DNA of 64,000 nucleotides. Origin: Zygnema cylindricum (lineage: Eukaryota > Streptophyta > Zygnematophyceae > Zygnematales > Zygnemataceae). The notes under the pieces were generated by a model. It saw only the letters and a program-made list of their open reading frames with translations. It was not told where the DNA came from and ran no database searches. Positions 11,801-26,800 of the stretch are shown here, piece by piece (within the stretch, counting starts at the first letter, position 1; each line of letters opens with the position of its first letter). Where the stretch lies: positions 62,001 to 126,000 of the forward strand of contig JBBHKE010001643.1 of NCBI GenBank assembly GCA_037447655.1. The letters are read 5' to 3'. The position numbers and the translations under genes were made by a program.

Positions 11801-14800
11801 GCGAGAGGGAAATGGAAAGGGAGAGAGAGGGGAGGGAAAGGGTGAGGAAGAGGGTGAGGGTGAAGGAGAGGGAGAGGGAGAAAAATCTGGAGAGGGATAG
11901 GGAAAGAGAGAGGGGGAGGAAGATGTAGATAGCCAGAGAGCGTGAGGATGAGGGAGAGGGAGAGGGAGAAGGGAAAGGGTGCGAGAGGGAGTGGGGAGGG
12001 ACAGAGAGGGGGGTAGGGAGAGGGAGAAGGAGAAGGCGAGGGGGAGGATGAAGTTGAGAAGGGTGCGAGAGATGATGAGGCAAAGGCATGGGGAGAGGGA
12101 GAGGAAGAATTAAAGACAGACTTATTAGATTTAAAAAAATAAACAATCATAAACAATAAAAATAATACTAAATAATAATAAGAATTTATAATAATAAACA
12201 ATAAGATACAGTAATAATTTTTAATAATGGATAATAATATATGACAATTTGTATGTATTCAAATATACTTATAATTGATAAAAATAGATAATAAAAATAA
12301 GCAATAATGAAAAACAATAAATGTTACTCATTAATGTCAATAAATAATTATAAATAAACAGTAAAAGCATCAATTAATAATAATATAGGATAACAGATAA
12401 TAATGAATAATAGTAAATCGTACTAAATAAATGTAAATTATACAAAATAATGAGGTTTAGTAATAGCTCAACGTAAATAAAATAGATTATACTAAACTCT
12501 AATTTTTCATATTAAATAATAATAAATTATAGTTTATAATAATAAGTCATTTTAAACAATAATAAGTCATGGTCAATATCAATAAGCTATACGAAATAAT
12601 GATAAATCATAATAAATTATATTCAATCATAATTCATAGCAATAATTATTAATAAATAGTTTCGAATCTTGTAAATAATAATAAATAGATAACAATAGAT
12701 AACAAAAAGCAATAAACAATATTAATAAATTGTAATAAATAGCACTAACTTATAACTTATGGCTGTAATTAATGGTAAATAATTATGATTCTAGTAAGTT
12801 CTAGTTAAAAAAAGTAGTAAATAATGGTCAATATTATTAAACTAATAGTAAATATAAAACAAATAAAGAATTTCAATAAATAATGGGAAACGATAGTTAA
12901 CGTGGATTCATGATAATTACGACAAAGCATCATAATTAGTAACAACCCACAGTAAATATTTACCCATCATAGTCGACAACAATAGTTTTTTGTTAGAAAT
13001 GATAAATAAAAAGTAATAATAAATCATAATTAACCATTATAATATATAATAAACCATTATTAAAAGTATTTAATAATATTAGGAGAGGTTAAAGGAGCAC
13101 TTTTTTTATCTTAACTCTTCTCAACCTCAAGCAAAGCTATTTTTTTTTATGTTTTGGACGCTTTGGGGGGGTGGGTGCTGGTGGGGTGTGAATGTTCGGT
13201 GTCACAGATCGTTACAAGACAACCAGTTGAGTGGAAGCATTCCATCTTCCATAGGTCAATTGGCATCCCTAAATAACTTGTAAGTTGTTGTTGAATGTTT
13301 AGGGAGGAAACAGAGGAGGAGACGCAGAAGTCTACGGGAAAAAAAAGGAGAGAGAAAGAGATAGGAAGAGGAAGAGAGGGAGAGGGAGAGGGAGAGAGAG
13401 CAGGAAAGGAAGGGGGTTAGGAAGAGAGAGCGGGAAAAGGAGGAGAGGGAGAGAAAAGGAGGGAGAGGGAGAGGGAGAGGAAGAGGCATAGGGAGTGGGA
13501 GACAAAGAGGGAGAGGGACAGGGAGAGGGAAAAGGAGGGGGAGGGGTGGAGGGGGGGAGGGAGATACAAGGGGCGAGAGAGGGGGAGAGAGAGGGGGAGA
13601 GAGGGAGTGGGAGAGAGAGAGGGAGATGGGGAGGCAAGGAGGGGTAGGGAGGAGGGAGAGGGGGGAGATAGAGAGGGAGGAAGAGTGAGAGGGAGGGAGA
13701 GGAAGAGCAAGAGGGAGGGGAATAGGGAGGGGAAGAGGGAGAGGGAGAGAGAGAGGGATATAGAGAGACGGAGAGGGAGAGGGAGAGGGAGAGGGAGAGG
13801 AAAGAGAGGGAGAGGGAGAGGGTGAGGAAAAGGGAGAGGGAGAGGAAGAGGGAGAGAGAAACGGAGAGTGGAGGGTGAGGGTGAGGTAGAGGGTGTGGGA
13901 GAGGAAGACGAAGAGGTAGGGGGAGAGTGAGAGAGTGAGGGAGAGGGTGAAGGATAGGAGGAGAGAGATGGGAATAGGCATATGGAGATGTAAAGAGAGA
14001 GGTAGAGGTAGAGATAGGGAGGGGGAGACGGAGAGAGGAAAAGGGAGATGGCGAGGGTGGAGAAGGATGAGTGATAAGAAGGGGAGCGAGCGGTAGGGGG
14101 AGAGATTGAGAGGGAGGGTGGGAGGGCAAGGGAGTTCAAGAGAGAGGGAGTGGGTGAGCTGGACAGATAGGGAGCGGGAGAGGAAGAGATAGGAAAAGAG
14201 ATAGGGAGAGAGAGACGGAGATGAAGAGGGAGGGGGACACGGAGAGGGAGAGGGATAGGGTTACAGAGGGAGAAAGAGAGTAGTGAGAGGGTGACAGAGG
14301 AAGATGTAGAGGGAAAGTATGTGAGAGAGGGAAAGGGGGAGGGAGAGGGAGTGGGGGAGGTAGAGGTAGAGGGAGAGGGGTAGGGTGAAGGAGAGAAGGG
14401 GGAGAGACAGTGAGTGGCAAAGGCACTGCAGGAGGAAAAAGGAGATGTATAAGGAGTGGTGATTGGAGATGGAGAGGGTGGGGGAGAGTGTGTGGGAGTG
14501 GAAGAGGGAGCGAGACTTAGAGGTAAAGTGAGTGGGAGAAAGAGAGGGATAGTGAGAGGGAGTTGTAAAGTGCGAGGGAAAGGGAGAGGGAGAGGTAATA
14601 GGGAGAACGAGAGGGAGAAGGAGAGGGAGAGGGGGGGCGAGAGAGAGTGAGAGAGAGAGAGTTAGATTGAGAGGGAAAGAGAGATTGAGGGAAGGGAAAG
14701 GGAGAGGGTGAGGGTCAAGGAGAGGGTGAGGGAGAGGGAGAGGTGAGGGGGTCAAGGAGAGGGTGAGGGAGAGGGAGAAGAAGCAGAGAGGGAGAGGGAG

Positions 14801-17800
14801 AGGGAGAGGGAGAGGGAGAGTGCCAAAGAGTGTGAGGATAAGGGAGAGGGGAAGGGAGAGCGAGAGGGAGGAGGGAGATAGAAGGGGGAGGGAGAGGGAG
14901 AAGTCGAGGGGGAGGGTGAAGTTGAAGAGGGAGTGAAAGAGGGAGAGGCAAAGGCATAGGGAGAGGGAGAGGGAGAGGTAAAGAGAGAGTTATTTGATCT
15001 ATAAAAATAAACTTTATTAAACAATAAAAGTAATAGTAAATAATGATAATTTTTTTTAATAACAAACAATAAAATACATTAATAATTTTTAAAAATGGAT
15101 AATAATTTATGACAATTATATATGTTAAAATATAGTAATAGGAGATATTAATATATCAAAATAGATAATAAAAATAAACAATAATGAAAAACATTCAATA
15201 TATTTATATTAATATGTAATTATAAATATACACAAAATACATTAAATAACATTAGGGGAAGAGAGAAGGGGAGGAAGAGGGAGAGAGCCAGAGAGCGTGA
15301 GGACGAGGGAGAGGGAGAGCGTGAGGGAGAGAGAGGGAGAGAGGGAGGGGAAAGGAGAGCGAGAGGGAGGAGGAGGAAATGGAATAATACGAAATAATAA
15401 CAAGAATTTATAATAATGAACAATAAAATACAGTAATATTTTGTAATAATTGATAATAATATATGACAATTATATGTATTGAAATAGAATGATAATAGAT
15501 AAAAGTAGATAATAAAAATAAACAATAATGAAATACAATAAATATTACTCATCAATATCAATAAATAATAATAAATAAACAATAAATTCATCAATTAATA
15601 ATAATATATGGTAACCGATATATAATAAATCGTACTTTACATATGTTAATTATTGATAATAATAACGTGGTATAATAATTAATTACGGTAAATAATTATA
15701 GATTATACTAAATACCTATTTATCATTGTAAATAATAATAAATGATAGTCTATAATAAAAAGTTATAATACATAATTATAAATCATAATAAATAATTTTA
15801 GAATAACCATAGAAGAAATAACTAAATAATAATTAATATTATAAATAGTATCAAATATTATAAATAATAATAAATAGATAACATTTTATAACAATAACTA
15901 ATATTAATTATATTAAAAAAAAATAGTTATAAATAATACCAAATAATAATAAATAACACAAAATTATATATTATAACTGTAAATGATGGTAGAATAATTA
16001 ATAAATGTAGTAAATAATAATCAATATGTTAAATATTAGTAAAATAAAGTTAAATTATGGTGAATTTCAATAAATAATAGTAAACCATAATAAATAATAT
16101 GGATTCATAATAGTTAATAACAAATCATAATAAATAGAAACAACCTATAGTAAAAAATAATATATCATAGTAATTAATATTATTACATCGACAATAATAA
16201 TATATCATAGTAAATAATAATTAATCATAGTGAATAATAAAAATTTGAATTACCCAACAATGAACTTTAGTTAGAAAAAATAAATAATTATATTTTTGTA
16301 AAAATCATAATAAATCATAGATAACCATTATAATATATTATAAACTTTTATAAAAAGTATTTTATAACAATAATATAATCAGTTATACTACAAGAGGTAA
16401 AAAGAGCACTTTTTTTTATTTTACCTCGTCTTCCTCAAGCATAGCTAAATTTTTATATGTTTTAGACGTTTTGGGGGGGGTGGGTGTTGGTGGGGTGTGA
16501 ATGTTCGGTGTCATAGATATCTGTTCAACAACCAGTTGAGTGGAAGCATTCCATCTTCCATAGGTCAATTGGCATCCCTTTATCAGTTGTAAGTTTTTGT
16601 TGAATGTTTAGGGAGGAAACGGAGGAGACGGAAAACGCTACGGGGGGGAGGGGGAGGGGGAGAGAGAAAGGGAGGGGAGGGGGAGGGGGAGAGAGAAAGG
16701 GAGGGGGAGGGAGAGGGAAAGGGAGAGGGTGCAAAGTTCCATTTAATTTATCACAGCAAAACTATGTTATATTTAAATCTAAACTCAATTATCATATATG
16801 TATAACTTGCATTGCATATTGAGTTAGAGATAGTTTTGGGGGATGGGTGTTTTTTGGGGTGTGAATGTTTGGTGTTATAGTTTTCTATTTGCCAACCAGT
16901 TGAGTGGCAACATTCCATCGTCTATCGGTCAACTATCATCCCTCCAATTCTTGTGAGACACAACACATTATGTCTATGTGAAGCGTGGGTCGAAAATTGT
17001 TAAAAACGTTAGTCATAATTTAAAGTAAATAAATTTGGATTTAATATTGACAACGCCTGTTAACGATGAATGATAATTACTAAAACAATAACGAATAATA
17101 ATGAACAATAGTGAGTTATAACGGATAGTAATGAGCAATAAGAAAAAATAAGGAATAAAGATGAATAATAATGAATTATAACATAAATAGTGAATAAACT
17201 AATAATAAAAATCCATCATGAATAAATATAATCAATACTCAACAAAATGAATATAATCAACAATAATCAATAGTAATCGAGTAAATTGATAACAGTCAAT
17301 AATTAATAATAATATTGAATACTTATCAATGATTATTAATCAATTACTTATAATTAAAAATAAGTAATGATAAAAAAATCAGAAGAAATAATAATAAATA
17401 ATCTTCTTTCCCGTTTTTTCATATTCAAATATATTAGTTTTTTGCATTTCAACGATGGCCGATGCGCGCCGATGTGATGATGCCGAAGATCCAGGAGGAA
17501 AGACATCCCGCCAAATGAACGATAAGCGATGCCCGTGAGTTGATGGCGCCGATGACACGATGATCACGATGATGATGATGCCGATGACCTGCCTATTAAT
17601 ACGCACCAAAATTAAACGATGATGTGTGCATACATGACATTGCCGACATTATTATTATACGATCGGGATATGCCGATGATGAGGTATTTAACACTTTTTC
17701 ATCGATGTTGGGCGCGATGATGCACATGTTTTAAAACAGATTTTATTGATGATGATGATGATGTGATATGACCTCCAGACGAAATGCACGGATTTATTGC

Positions 17801-20800
17801 CGATATGATGATGGAATAGGAGGAGGGAGGAAAGGAGGAGGATGGAGGATGAGAAAGGAAGGGTGGAGAGGAGGAGGAAGAGGGGGAGGGTGGAGTGAGG
17901 ACGACAAGGGAGATCCCAGAAGGAAACCAGGAATGGAAAGAGGGAAGAAAAGGAGGGAGGGGAGGGAGCCATGGAAGGAAGGAAGGAGGGGGGGAAGGAT
18001 GGAGGAAGAGAAATAGGGGGAGGGAGATGGAGAGGGGGAGGAAAAGGAGAGGGAGAGGCAAAGGCAAAGGAAGAGGGAAAGGGGTTGGAGAGGAGAGGGA
18101 AAAGGAGTCGGAGTGGGCGAGAGTGAGGGAGACGGAGAGGGAGAGGGAGAGAGAGAGTGGAGGGAAAGGAGACGGAATGGGAGAGGGAGATGGGAAGGAA
18201 TGGCGTGACGGAGTGGGAGAGGGAAAAGGGGTAGGAAAGGGAGGAAGAGAGTTTGAGAGGGAGAGGGAGAGGAGAGCGATAGCGATAGAAAGCAAGAGGT
18301 TGGGACAGAGGGAGTGGTAGAGTGGGAGACTACTTAATAGTAATTAATAGTAATACTAGATAAAAACATTAAATTTTAATACTACAATTCTAGTAAATAA
18401 TAATATAATAATAGTGGAAATTAATGGAAAGTAAAACTCAATAAATTATAGTAAATAATCATAAATAATGATAAATAATCGTAGATAATGATAAATAATC
18501 GTAGATAATAGTAAATAACAATAAATGGTTATTACTAATAGCTAGTAATAACATAAAATTGTAATTAACAAGAAATTATCGCAGATTATAATATATAAGT
18601 GAAAAGTAATGAAATAGAGTAAATAATAGTAAATAATGGCAAATAATGGTAAACAACTGAAAAGTAAAATTTATATTCGTAAATAATACTCAACCACAAT
18701 ACATTATTGTAAATCATTATGCTTATTGTTATACCGTAGTAAAAAACAATAAATCGTGTCAAACAATAATAAATCTTAGTAAATAATAACTAATCACTGT
18801 AAATAAAGATAATAAATAAGCGTAAATAATAATGAATGATAGTAAATAGTATAAAATTATTGGGAATATTATTGAATCAAATTTTATCGATTAATATTTT
18901 TAGCTTATAATAAAATAAGCAAGGTAATGTGGGCACTTTAATTTTATTAAAAGAAAAACCGAACAATTTTATGTTTTAGGCACTATAAGGGGGTGGGTGT
19001 TTGTTTGGTGTATATGTTCGGTTTCACAGACATCTATATGACAACCAGTTGAGTGGAAGCATTCCATCATCCATTGGTCAGATGACATCCCTTCTTGAGA
19101 TGTAAGTTGTTGTGAATGTTTACAAGTATTCATCTTCAACCATTTGAGTTGAAGCAATCTATCATCCATCGATCAATTGACATCCCTCTCGATTATGTAT
19201 GGGGAGGGAGAGGGGGAGGGGGAGGGGGAGGGGGAGGGGGGAGGGGGAAGGGGAGGGGGAGTGGGAGATAGAGCGAGAGGGAAGAGAAAAAGAAAGGGAG
19301 GGGAAAAGAGGGGGAGGGGAGGGGAAGAGGGAGAGGGAAGGGGAAAGGGAAAAAGGAGTGGAAAGAGGGAAGCTAAAGATAAAGAAAGCGTCTTGTGTTG
19401 CTAAGTGGGATAATTAGCACTCTAAATGTGTATGAAGTGGAAAAAGTACATGTTTAGAGAGGGCTACGATAGCAATTGCATGTGAGCGAATTTGGTCGAG
19501 CCCAAAGCCCAAGTTGGTTAAACAAGAACTGCGCACATGCTGTTATTGTACACTACATAGCTCGAAGAGAGTTAATGTGCTATTTTGCATGTGCTCAAAT
19601 TCTACGGTCTATACCTCGAAAATGTTGAAAGCGCTCCTCCGCTTGTGCTCCCATTTGACAGGTGATAGCTCAAAAGCACTTTATCACTTTTTTGCATGTG
19701 CGCCTCATGGAGACTTTATAGTTTTTATAAAGGGAGAGAGAGAGTGAGGAGTGGGGGAGAATGGGAGGGAGAGAGGGAGAGGGAGAAAATAAGGGGATGG
19801 GGAGGAAAAGAGGGAAAAAGTGAGGGAGAGGGAGGGGGAAGGTTACGGGGAGGGTGAGGACGAAAGTGAGGGCGAGGGCGAGGGCAAAAGGGAGAGGGAG
19901 GAGGTAAAAGGCAAGGGCAAAAGGGAGAAAGAGGGCTAGCGAGAGGGGATGGGGAAAACGAGGGCAAAGGCAACAGCGAAAAGGAGAGGGAGAAGAAAAG
20001 GAAAGAAAGGGTTTAGCTTAAAATCTTCAATTATGAGATCACTAACAACAAAGCTATCCAATATTGCCTCGTTAACTCGGCAAACACTATCTAAATGAGT
20101 CGTTATCAATGCTAGCCGACATTACTTCACTGAATTGACCAACACCACTTAATTGAGTCCTTATCATCTCTTAGATCAAGCACTTTCTAATTCACAGGGA
20201 TAGTTTCTTGATTAACCAAGATTATTTCTTGATTAGCCAAAACCTTTAAAACTTGGTCAACAGATACTAATGATGCGGTTCTACTAGCATATAATTTTTT
20301 TGACTAATTGATAAATTGTGCTTGAAGTTATTCTTTATTGAAATTTGCCAAATTCTTGTCTTAACATACTAGCTTCTAAACACTAATAATTTTTCTTAAG
20401 TCCTCAGCCTACTTTTATACTCACACTCTAACTATTGTTCATCTATTTAATTAGATGCCATTGTAGTACAATACTGTGCCTTATGTACATCCAAAATCCT
20501 AATTAGCTTAGTAGAGTAAGTTCTGCTATTGCCACTAAATCTTATTAAGCATACATACAATCTATACTATTGCAAAAACTACACCGACACGTATGTTGTA
20601 GATCCTAAAAGAAAACTGAGTCTCAACAAATATTACTTAGTAATCGATTGCCACTGTGAATAAATAGCGTCAAATTCATTTCGGATTCAGTATTTGCTCC
20701 ATGATGTGTGTGAATGATGTTCTTGCCATCGTTGCTATTGCTCTCAAGTATGTACCTTTATCTGTACGGGGTACTTTGGTACTTCTTTTTATCATTCTAC

Positions 20801-23800
20801 ATCCGAAAGATACTAAATTCAAAATTCACAAAAGCTATTAAGTCCTTAAGTTCCTCTCACACAGATAGAAGTTACCTTTTAACACTCCTTTAATTTAAAC
20901 CTATTGCTCACTTTTCAGTTTACATGCATCACTACAAAACTTGAGTTTCGGAGCTAGAAGGGCATTTGTCAGCATATCTATTACTATAAGGGAATTTTGT
21001 AAGTGTTGCATTTCAATTTACTTTATTCTGTATATATCCTCTAACAAGTGTTAGCCTAATTTTGATGTGTTTATTCTTAAAATGATGACGAGGATTTGTA
21101 GCACTGCAATAACAGCTTGTAGCAACTGCAATAACAGCTTGATTGTCATAGAACAATATTTGAGGTCTCTTTTGCATGTGTCCTAACTCTTGCAAAAATG
21201 CTTTCAAGCAAATAATCTCTTTTACTCCCATACTGACGGCTATAAATTACGACTCTATAGTGGATTGAGGTGTTACTATTAATAGCTTGCTGCTAAATGT
21301 ATCCAAATGTAGCCGTCTCCCTCTTCATCTACCTCACAATCTGCCTCTCGTTCTCTCTCTTCCTCTCCCCTCTCCCTCTTTGTTTACCTCTTCCTCTCAA
21401 TCTCCGTCCCCCTCTCAATCTGCCACCCCTCTCTCCCTTTTGCTCTCCTTCTCCCTCTTCCTCTCCCTCTCAATTTACCTCTCCATCTCTTTCTCCCTCT
21501 CATTTTGCCACCCCTCTCCGTCTCCCTCTTTCTAGTCGTGTCATCTCTATTATCGCCATCAGTCTAGGTGTTAATTGAAATCTTTCCTCCTCTCCAGTGT
21601 AGCCATAATTCTCAAATTTGAATAAGATATCTGAATACTCTCTTTGCTGTCTCCCAATCTTCTTTTCCGTGGATTTTATAATTAGAACTCCAACTGTAAT
21701 AGCTATATCAAGACAAGTACAATTCATAAAATAAATGAGACTTCCTACTATTTCTCGATAGTTAGCATAAACTTTTGTTCCTCTAAGTCCTCTACGCTAT
21801 CTTCAAAAAAAATCTGCCCTTTTCTTATTATCTAATGGTGTAGTACAACTATTAGTTGATCCGAGACCAAATTTCTCTATCATTTTTTTTATTGCTACTT
21901 TTCTGGGTTAAGTTTGGTGATCTTGCTTTCTTGTCTCTCTAAAATATATGTTGCCTCCCCTACATCTTTCATGTCAAATTCTTTGTTTAGTTGTTCCTTA
22001 TGATTTTGAATTTTGACTTTTGATTTGCAGAAAATCATTAAATCGTCTATATAAACTGCAATATATAGAATATTTTCTTTACAATTAGGTTGTATGATAT
22101 ATACGGAGTGATCTGACTGTGATCACCAACTGCTTTTTTTATTTTGTAGTATCTTTGATCTGTTAGGAACTTGTCAAGTTTTAGGTTCTATTGTCGGAAA
22201 TCTTGTTTGAGACTATGCAAAGATTTAATCAGTTTACAAACAAGGTGTTATAATTTTATGAAACCTTTTGGTTATTTCATATACATTTCTTCCTCTATCT
22301 CCCCATTCGAGAAAGCGGTTTTAACGTTCATGTGATAGACCTCTATATTTTTTGGAACCAATAAAATTTTACTAACGGAAACCTTACGACAAGAGAAAAA
22401 TTTCATTATAATCTATTCTTTTCTTTTGGGTAAATACTTTAGCCACTAATCTGACCTTTTATCGTTCAATGGTATTATCTGGTTTTAATTATAGTTTAAA
22501 AACCCACTTGCACCCAAAAGTTTTTCCCAAGTTTGAGCTTGCACTATCGATGTCATTTCATCATTAATCGCTTTCTTCCATCTGTCACCTTCATTGCACT
22601 CTAATGCTTTTTTATAAGTTAAAGGTTCACCTATTTGTTTTGTGAGAGCGTTCACTAAATTTCCTGTCTTGAGCTTGTCCGTCTCTCTCCTGGAAATTCC
22701 GATGCTAGAAAAGATGGGTGATTCCATTTTGTTATAGTACCTATAGGAGCATCTTGAATGTCATCAATGTCACTTATAATGTCATCAGCCTGAGCTGGTT
22801 TTTTTTACCTCTAAATCTATGTCCTTTATGATGTATTCAAACTTATTTCCTTTTTGACACTCTAAGAAAAGATCACTAGATCTCCCTCATCTTTTACAAT
22901 TATGTTTCTTAGAACTTTTAGTAGTTGTGTTTTAACATCAAAAAATTTGTAGCCTTTGACGTCGTCATCATATCCTAAAAGAATATTGGAATCACCTTTC
23001 GGTTCCATTTTCCATCAGTTTTCATCATCATTTAAGCTGAACAGTTTGCTCCCAAAGACCTTAAATTGTCTAACATCAGTTTTCCTACCATTCAATAGCT
23101 CAAAGGGTGTTTCACCATCCTGTTTTGTTTTCTTGCTTAATTGATTTTTGATATGATTGGCACAGTGCAAGGCCTCTTCTCACAAAATTTTAAAGCCATG
23201 CACAGGTCAACCCACATGCTTTTGGCACTTTTTGTTAGTGTATGGTTCAACCGCTCAGTCACTCTATTTTACTCCGAAGTGTAGGGAACTATTAGCCGGT
23301 GATGAAACCCTTATTTTTCAAAATCATTATAGAATTTTGGTGACACACATTCACCTCCATTGTCCATTCGAATTTGGAAAAGAGGCACTCCGTGGAGTTC
23401 TTCGCTCCAAGTTTTATATTCTTTGAAGAGTAAAAATACTGATTCCTATATTTGTATATGTGGACCAATCATCAGTATTTAATAGCATGTATGTCTTCCC
23501 GCTGATGGATTTTTTTTTGGTTGGCCTCCACACATCCCAAGTGTACTCGATCAAAATTGTATCATCTCTAGTGCTATCTGTTTTTGGAAATGGCAACTTT
23601 TGTATTTTTCTAAGTGCACACCTAATAAATGTATTAGGTTGGCTTTCCTTTTTGAATTCTAAACCATCAATTATTCATCATTTTTCATTCTTATCAGTTT
23701 ATCATAATGAACATGACCGAGTCTATTATGCCACAGTTCACTATTCGACCTGACACGTGTGTACATTCCATAAGAAGGTTTGGCACTATCATTCAAGGTA

Positions 23801-26800
23801 AGTCCAAACAAATTCTTGTGCCCCATTACTCACTCTATAACTACCTTCTTATTCTTGCTCACTATTTATTTGTCTCCCTCCATCACTATCTTTTAACATT
23901 TCTTTACAACTTAGGAAGTGGAAAACAATTTTTTGGTAAAACTTGGGACATATAAAACATCTTCTAACATCCTAGGTGCATCTGTCTCTCTCCTATTTTG
24001 GCCATTAATAAAACTTTTCTATTGGTCGAAGGGACCTCAATGGTTCCATTCTCATAACATATCTTTATGGGAGGAATTAGTTCAAGTGATAAAAACTGCT
24101 CTTGATCCTCTCACATGTATAGTTAAGCCCCAACATCCATTATCCACAATAATTTGCTCCCTCCTCCAGTCGTATTAGTCAGGCAATAGAGCTCAAATGG
24201 GTATGATGTCACCCCCTCTTGGGTGGTTGGTGTATTTTCTTTGTGAAAGACCTCTCCTATTGGTTGGGGTTTGTTACCTCTGTTCTCGATTGCCATTTTC
24301 TTGGAGAATAGGCATTTTGATTTCCATTGTCCGATTTTGCTACAGAGAAAGCATGGGTAACAAAGGCACTTGCTCATAAATTGGCTATACTAGCATAGGT
24401 AACAAAAGCACTTGCTCATGATGTGGATATACTTCATATACCCTAGTTCCGACTGCTTTAGTGTTCAATTTTAGAAAGCCATTGGCGTACTCAACTATTT
24501 GACCACTACTATACCTATGCTTGGATATCACCCAATCTAGAATTGTCTCTTGCTGGAGAGTGGAAACCTCGTATGTTTCTTATAACTTATTCCATATGTC
24601 TGTTGCTCTCTAGACTCTGAGAGAAGTTACTACGATGTCCTCAATCATACACATAAATATAAAATTTATAACAAGTGTATTGTCAAATGCTACCTCATTT
24701 GCCGAAGTTGTTGAGGATTGAGTTTTTTTTTTGGCTTGCTACTTCTATTTGGCGTCCTCCTCGATTGCTTGTTTTATTGGCTGAGGAACCAAACTATTGA
24801 CCACATGGAGGAGTCATTTTTCCTCTAGGTATTCAGACTTAAAAACCCTCTACATGAGGTTTTTCGTTCTGTTGAAAACCGGCAGCTTTGGGCGTAGGCC
24901 CACAACCTACAACTCGGAATCTTCTATTCTAAGATCACCTATACCAATGCTACCCAACACGGCCTCCCTTACTCGGCAAACAGTTCCTAACTAAGTCTCC
25001 ATTAACACGTGGAATTTGCATGTTCTAATCCACAACGATATTTTCTTTATTAACAAAAACCTCTGAAACTTGGTCAACAGATGAAACTTGGTCAACTGAT
25101 ACTAATGATGCAATGAACGTGGTCAACAGATACTAATGATGATGTAATTCTGACAAAATGTCAAATTGTGCTTGAAGAAATTCTTGATTGAAAGTTGCGA
25201 AGATGTTCTCTAAGTCCCTAACCTACTTTTAAACTCACAGCCTAGCTGTTTTACGATTATTTTATTAGATGCCACTACTAAAGTAGTACAGTACTACTGT
25301 ACGTGAGGTACGTCCGGAATCCTAATCAACCACAGAGTAAATTTTACTATTCACACTAAATTTTAATCAGCATACGGACAAGCTATACTATTGCAAAGAC
25401 AACACCGACACATATGTTGTAGATCCTATAAGTAAATCTAAGTCACACGATCCCAACAAAGATTACTTAGCCAATAATTGATTGCCAGTGTGAAATAGAC
25501 ATGTCAAATTCATTCCGGACTACCCTATGATTTTTATAGTCGCTCGATTAAGTATTTGCTCTCGAATTTCTCGATGATTGTCAATCGTAAAAGTGAATGA
25601 CGATCTAGTGATTGTCGTTGTTCCTCTTATGCATTTACTTGTTTTTGTATGGGGTATCTTGGTATTGCTGCTTCTGTCATTTTATATACTGTATATTGTG
25701 AAGTCGAAACTTCACAAAAGTTTTCAAGTCCTTAAGTTCCACTCACACATATCGAAGTTCCTTTTCAACATGGGAGACAGGGGAGAGGGGTTTGGGGAAG
25801 GCGAGGGCAAGGGGTAGTGGGTGGGGGAGGGCGAAGGAGAGGGGGCGAGGGTGGGGGCGAGGGCGAAAGCAAAGGAGGGAGAGGGAGAAAGAGAGGGCAA
25901 GGATGAGGGAGAGGGAGAGGGAGATGAAAGGGGATAGGGCGACGGAGAGGGGGAAGGTTAGGGCGAGGGAGATGGGGAGGCGGAAGGGTTGGGAGAAAAA
26001 GATGGCCAGACAAAAAAAGGGAGTGGGATAGGGAGGTCGAGGGAGGGGGAGGGGGAGGGAGAGGGGGAGGGGGAGGGGGAGGGGGAGGGGGAGGGGGAGG
26101 GGGAGGGGGAGAGGGAGGGGGAGGGGGAGGGGAAGGGATAGGACGAGGGCGAAGAGAGGGAGAGGGCGAGGGAGAGAGAGAGGGGGACGGAGAGGGTGAG
26201 GGCGAGCAAGAGGGCGAGGGGGAGGGCGAGGCGAGAGCGTGGCTGAGGGCGTAGACGAGGTCCAGGGCGATGGCGAGGAAGGGTGAGACGAGGTAGGGGA
26301 GACTGAGGCGAGGGGTAGGGGGAGAGGAAGGGTGAGAGAAAGATAGGTGGCAAGGGAGAGAGCGAGGGCGTGGGCGACAGCGAGGGCGAGGGTGATAGGG
26401 GGAGTGGGAAAGGAGGAGAGGGAGAGGGATTGGGAGAGTTTAGAGAGAGGGAGAGTGAGAGGGAGAGGGAGAGGAAAAGGGAGAGTGAAAGGGAGAGGGA
26501 GAGGGAGAGGTAGCGGGAGAGGGAGAGGGCAAAGCGAGGACGAGGGCGAGGGCAAGAGCGAGGGGAGATGGTGAGGGGGAGGGCGAGGGCAAGAGCGAGG
26601 GAGATGGTGAGGGGGAGGGTGACGGGGAGAGCGAGTGCGAGGGCCAAAGGGAGAGGGAGGGGGAGGGGGAGGAAGAAGGGGGGGGAAAGGGGAGAGGGAG
26701 GGCGGGGGAGGAGAGGGGGAGGGGCCGAGGTCGGAGGTGAAGGCGAAGTCGGGGGAGAGGGAGAGGGAGAGGGAGAGGAAGAGGGAGAGTGAGGGAGAGG

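Larger units (their letters stand above)
20012..25770 (-). mobile_element. Copia element 3, decayed, antisense in intron 7 of gene 1
   Basis: Two related LTRs of about 870 bp (20012-20884 and 24908-25770) bracket minus-strand copia remnants in the order gag knuckle, protease, integrase, RT, RNase H. LTR outer ends start TGTTGAAAAGG / TGTTAAAAGG on the minus strand. Left ends are approximate and no target duplication was found. Both flanks are GAGGGA-type sequence, so it inserted into a purine tract. Confidence 0.8.

Noticed and set aside
10021-14755. Long minus-strand reading frames (up to 322 codons) rich in Pro, Ser and Leu
   Set aside because: They mirror the GAGGGA polypurine tracts. All frames on that strand look alike, there is no domain, and the tracts lie in introns of gene 1.
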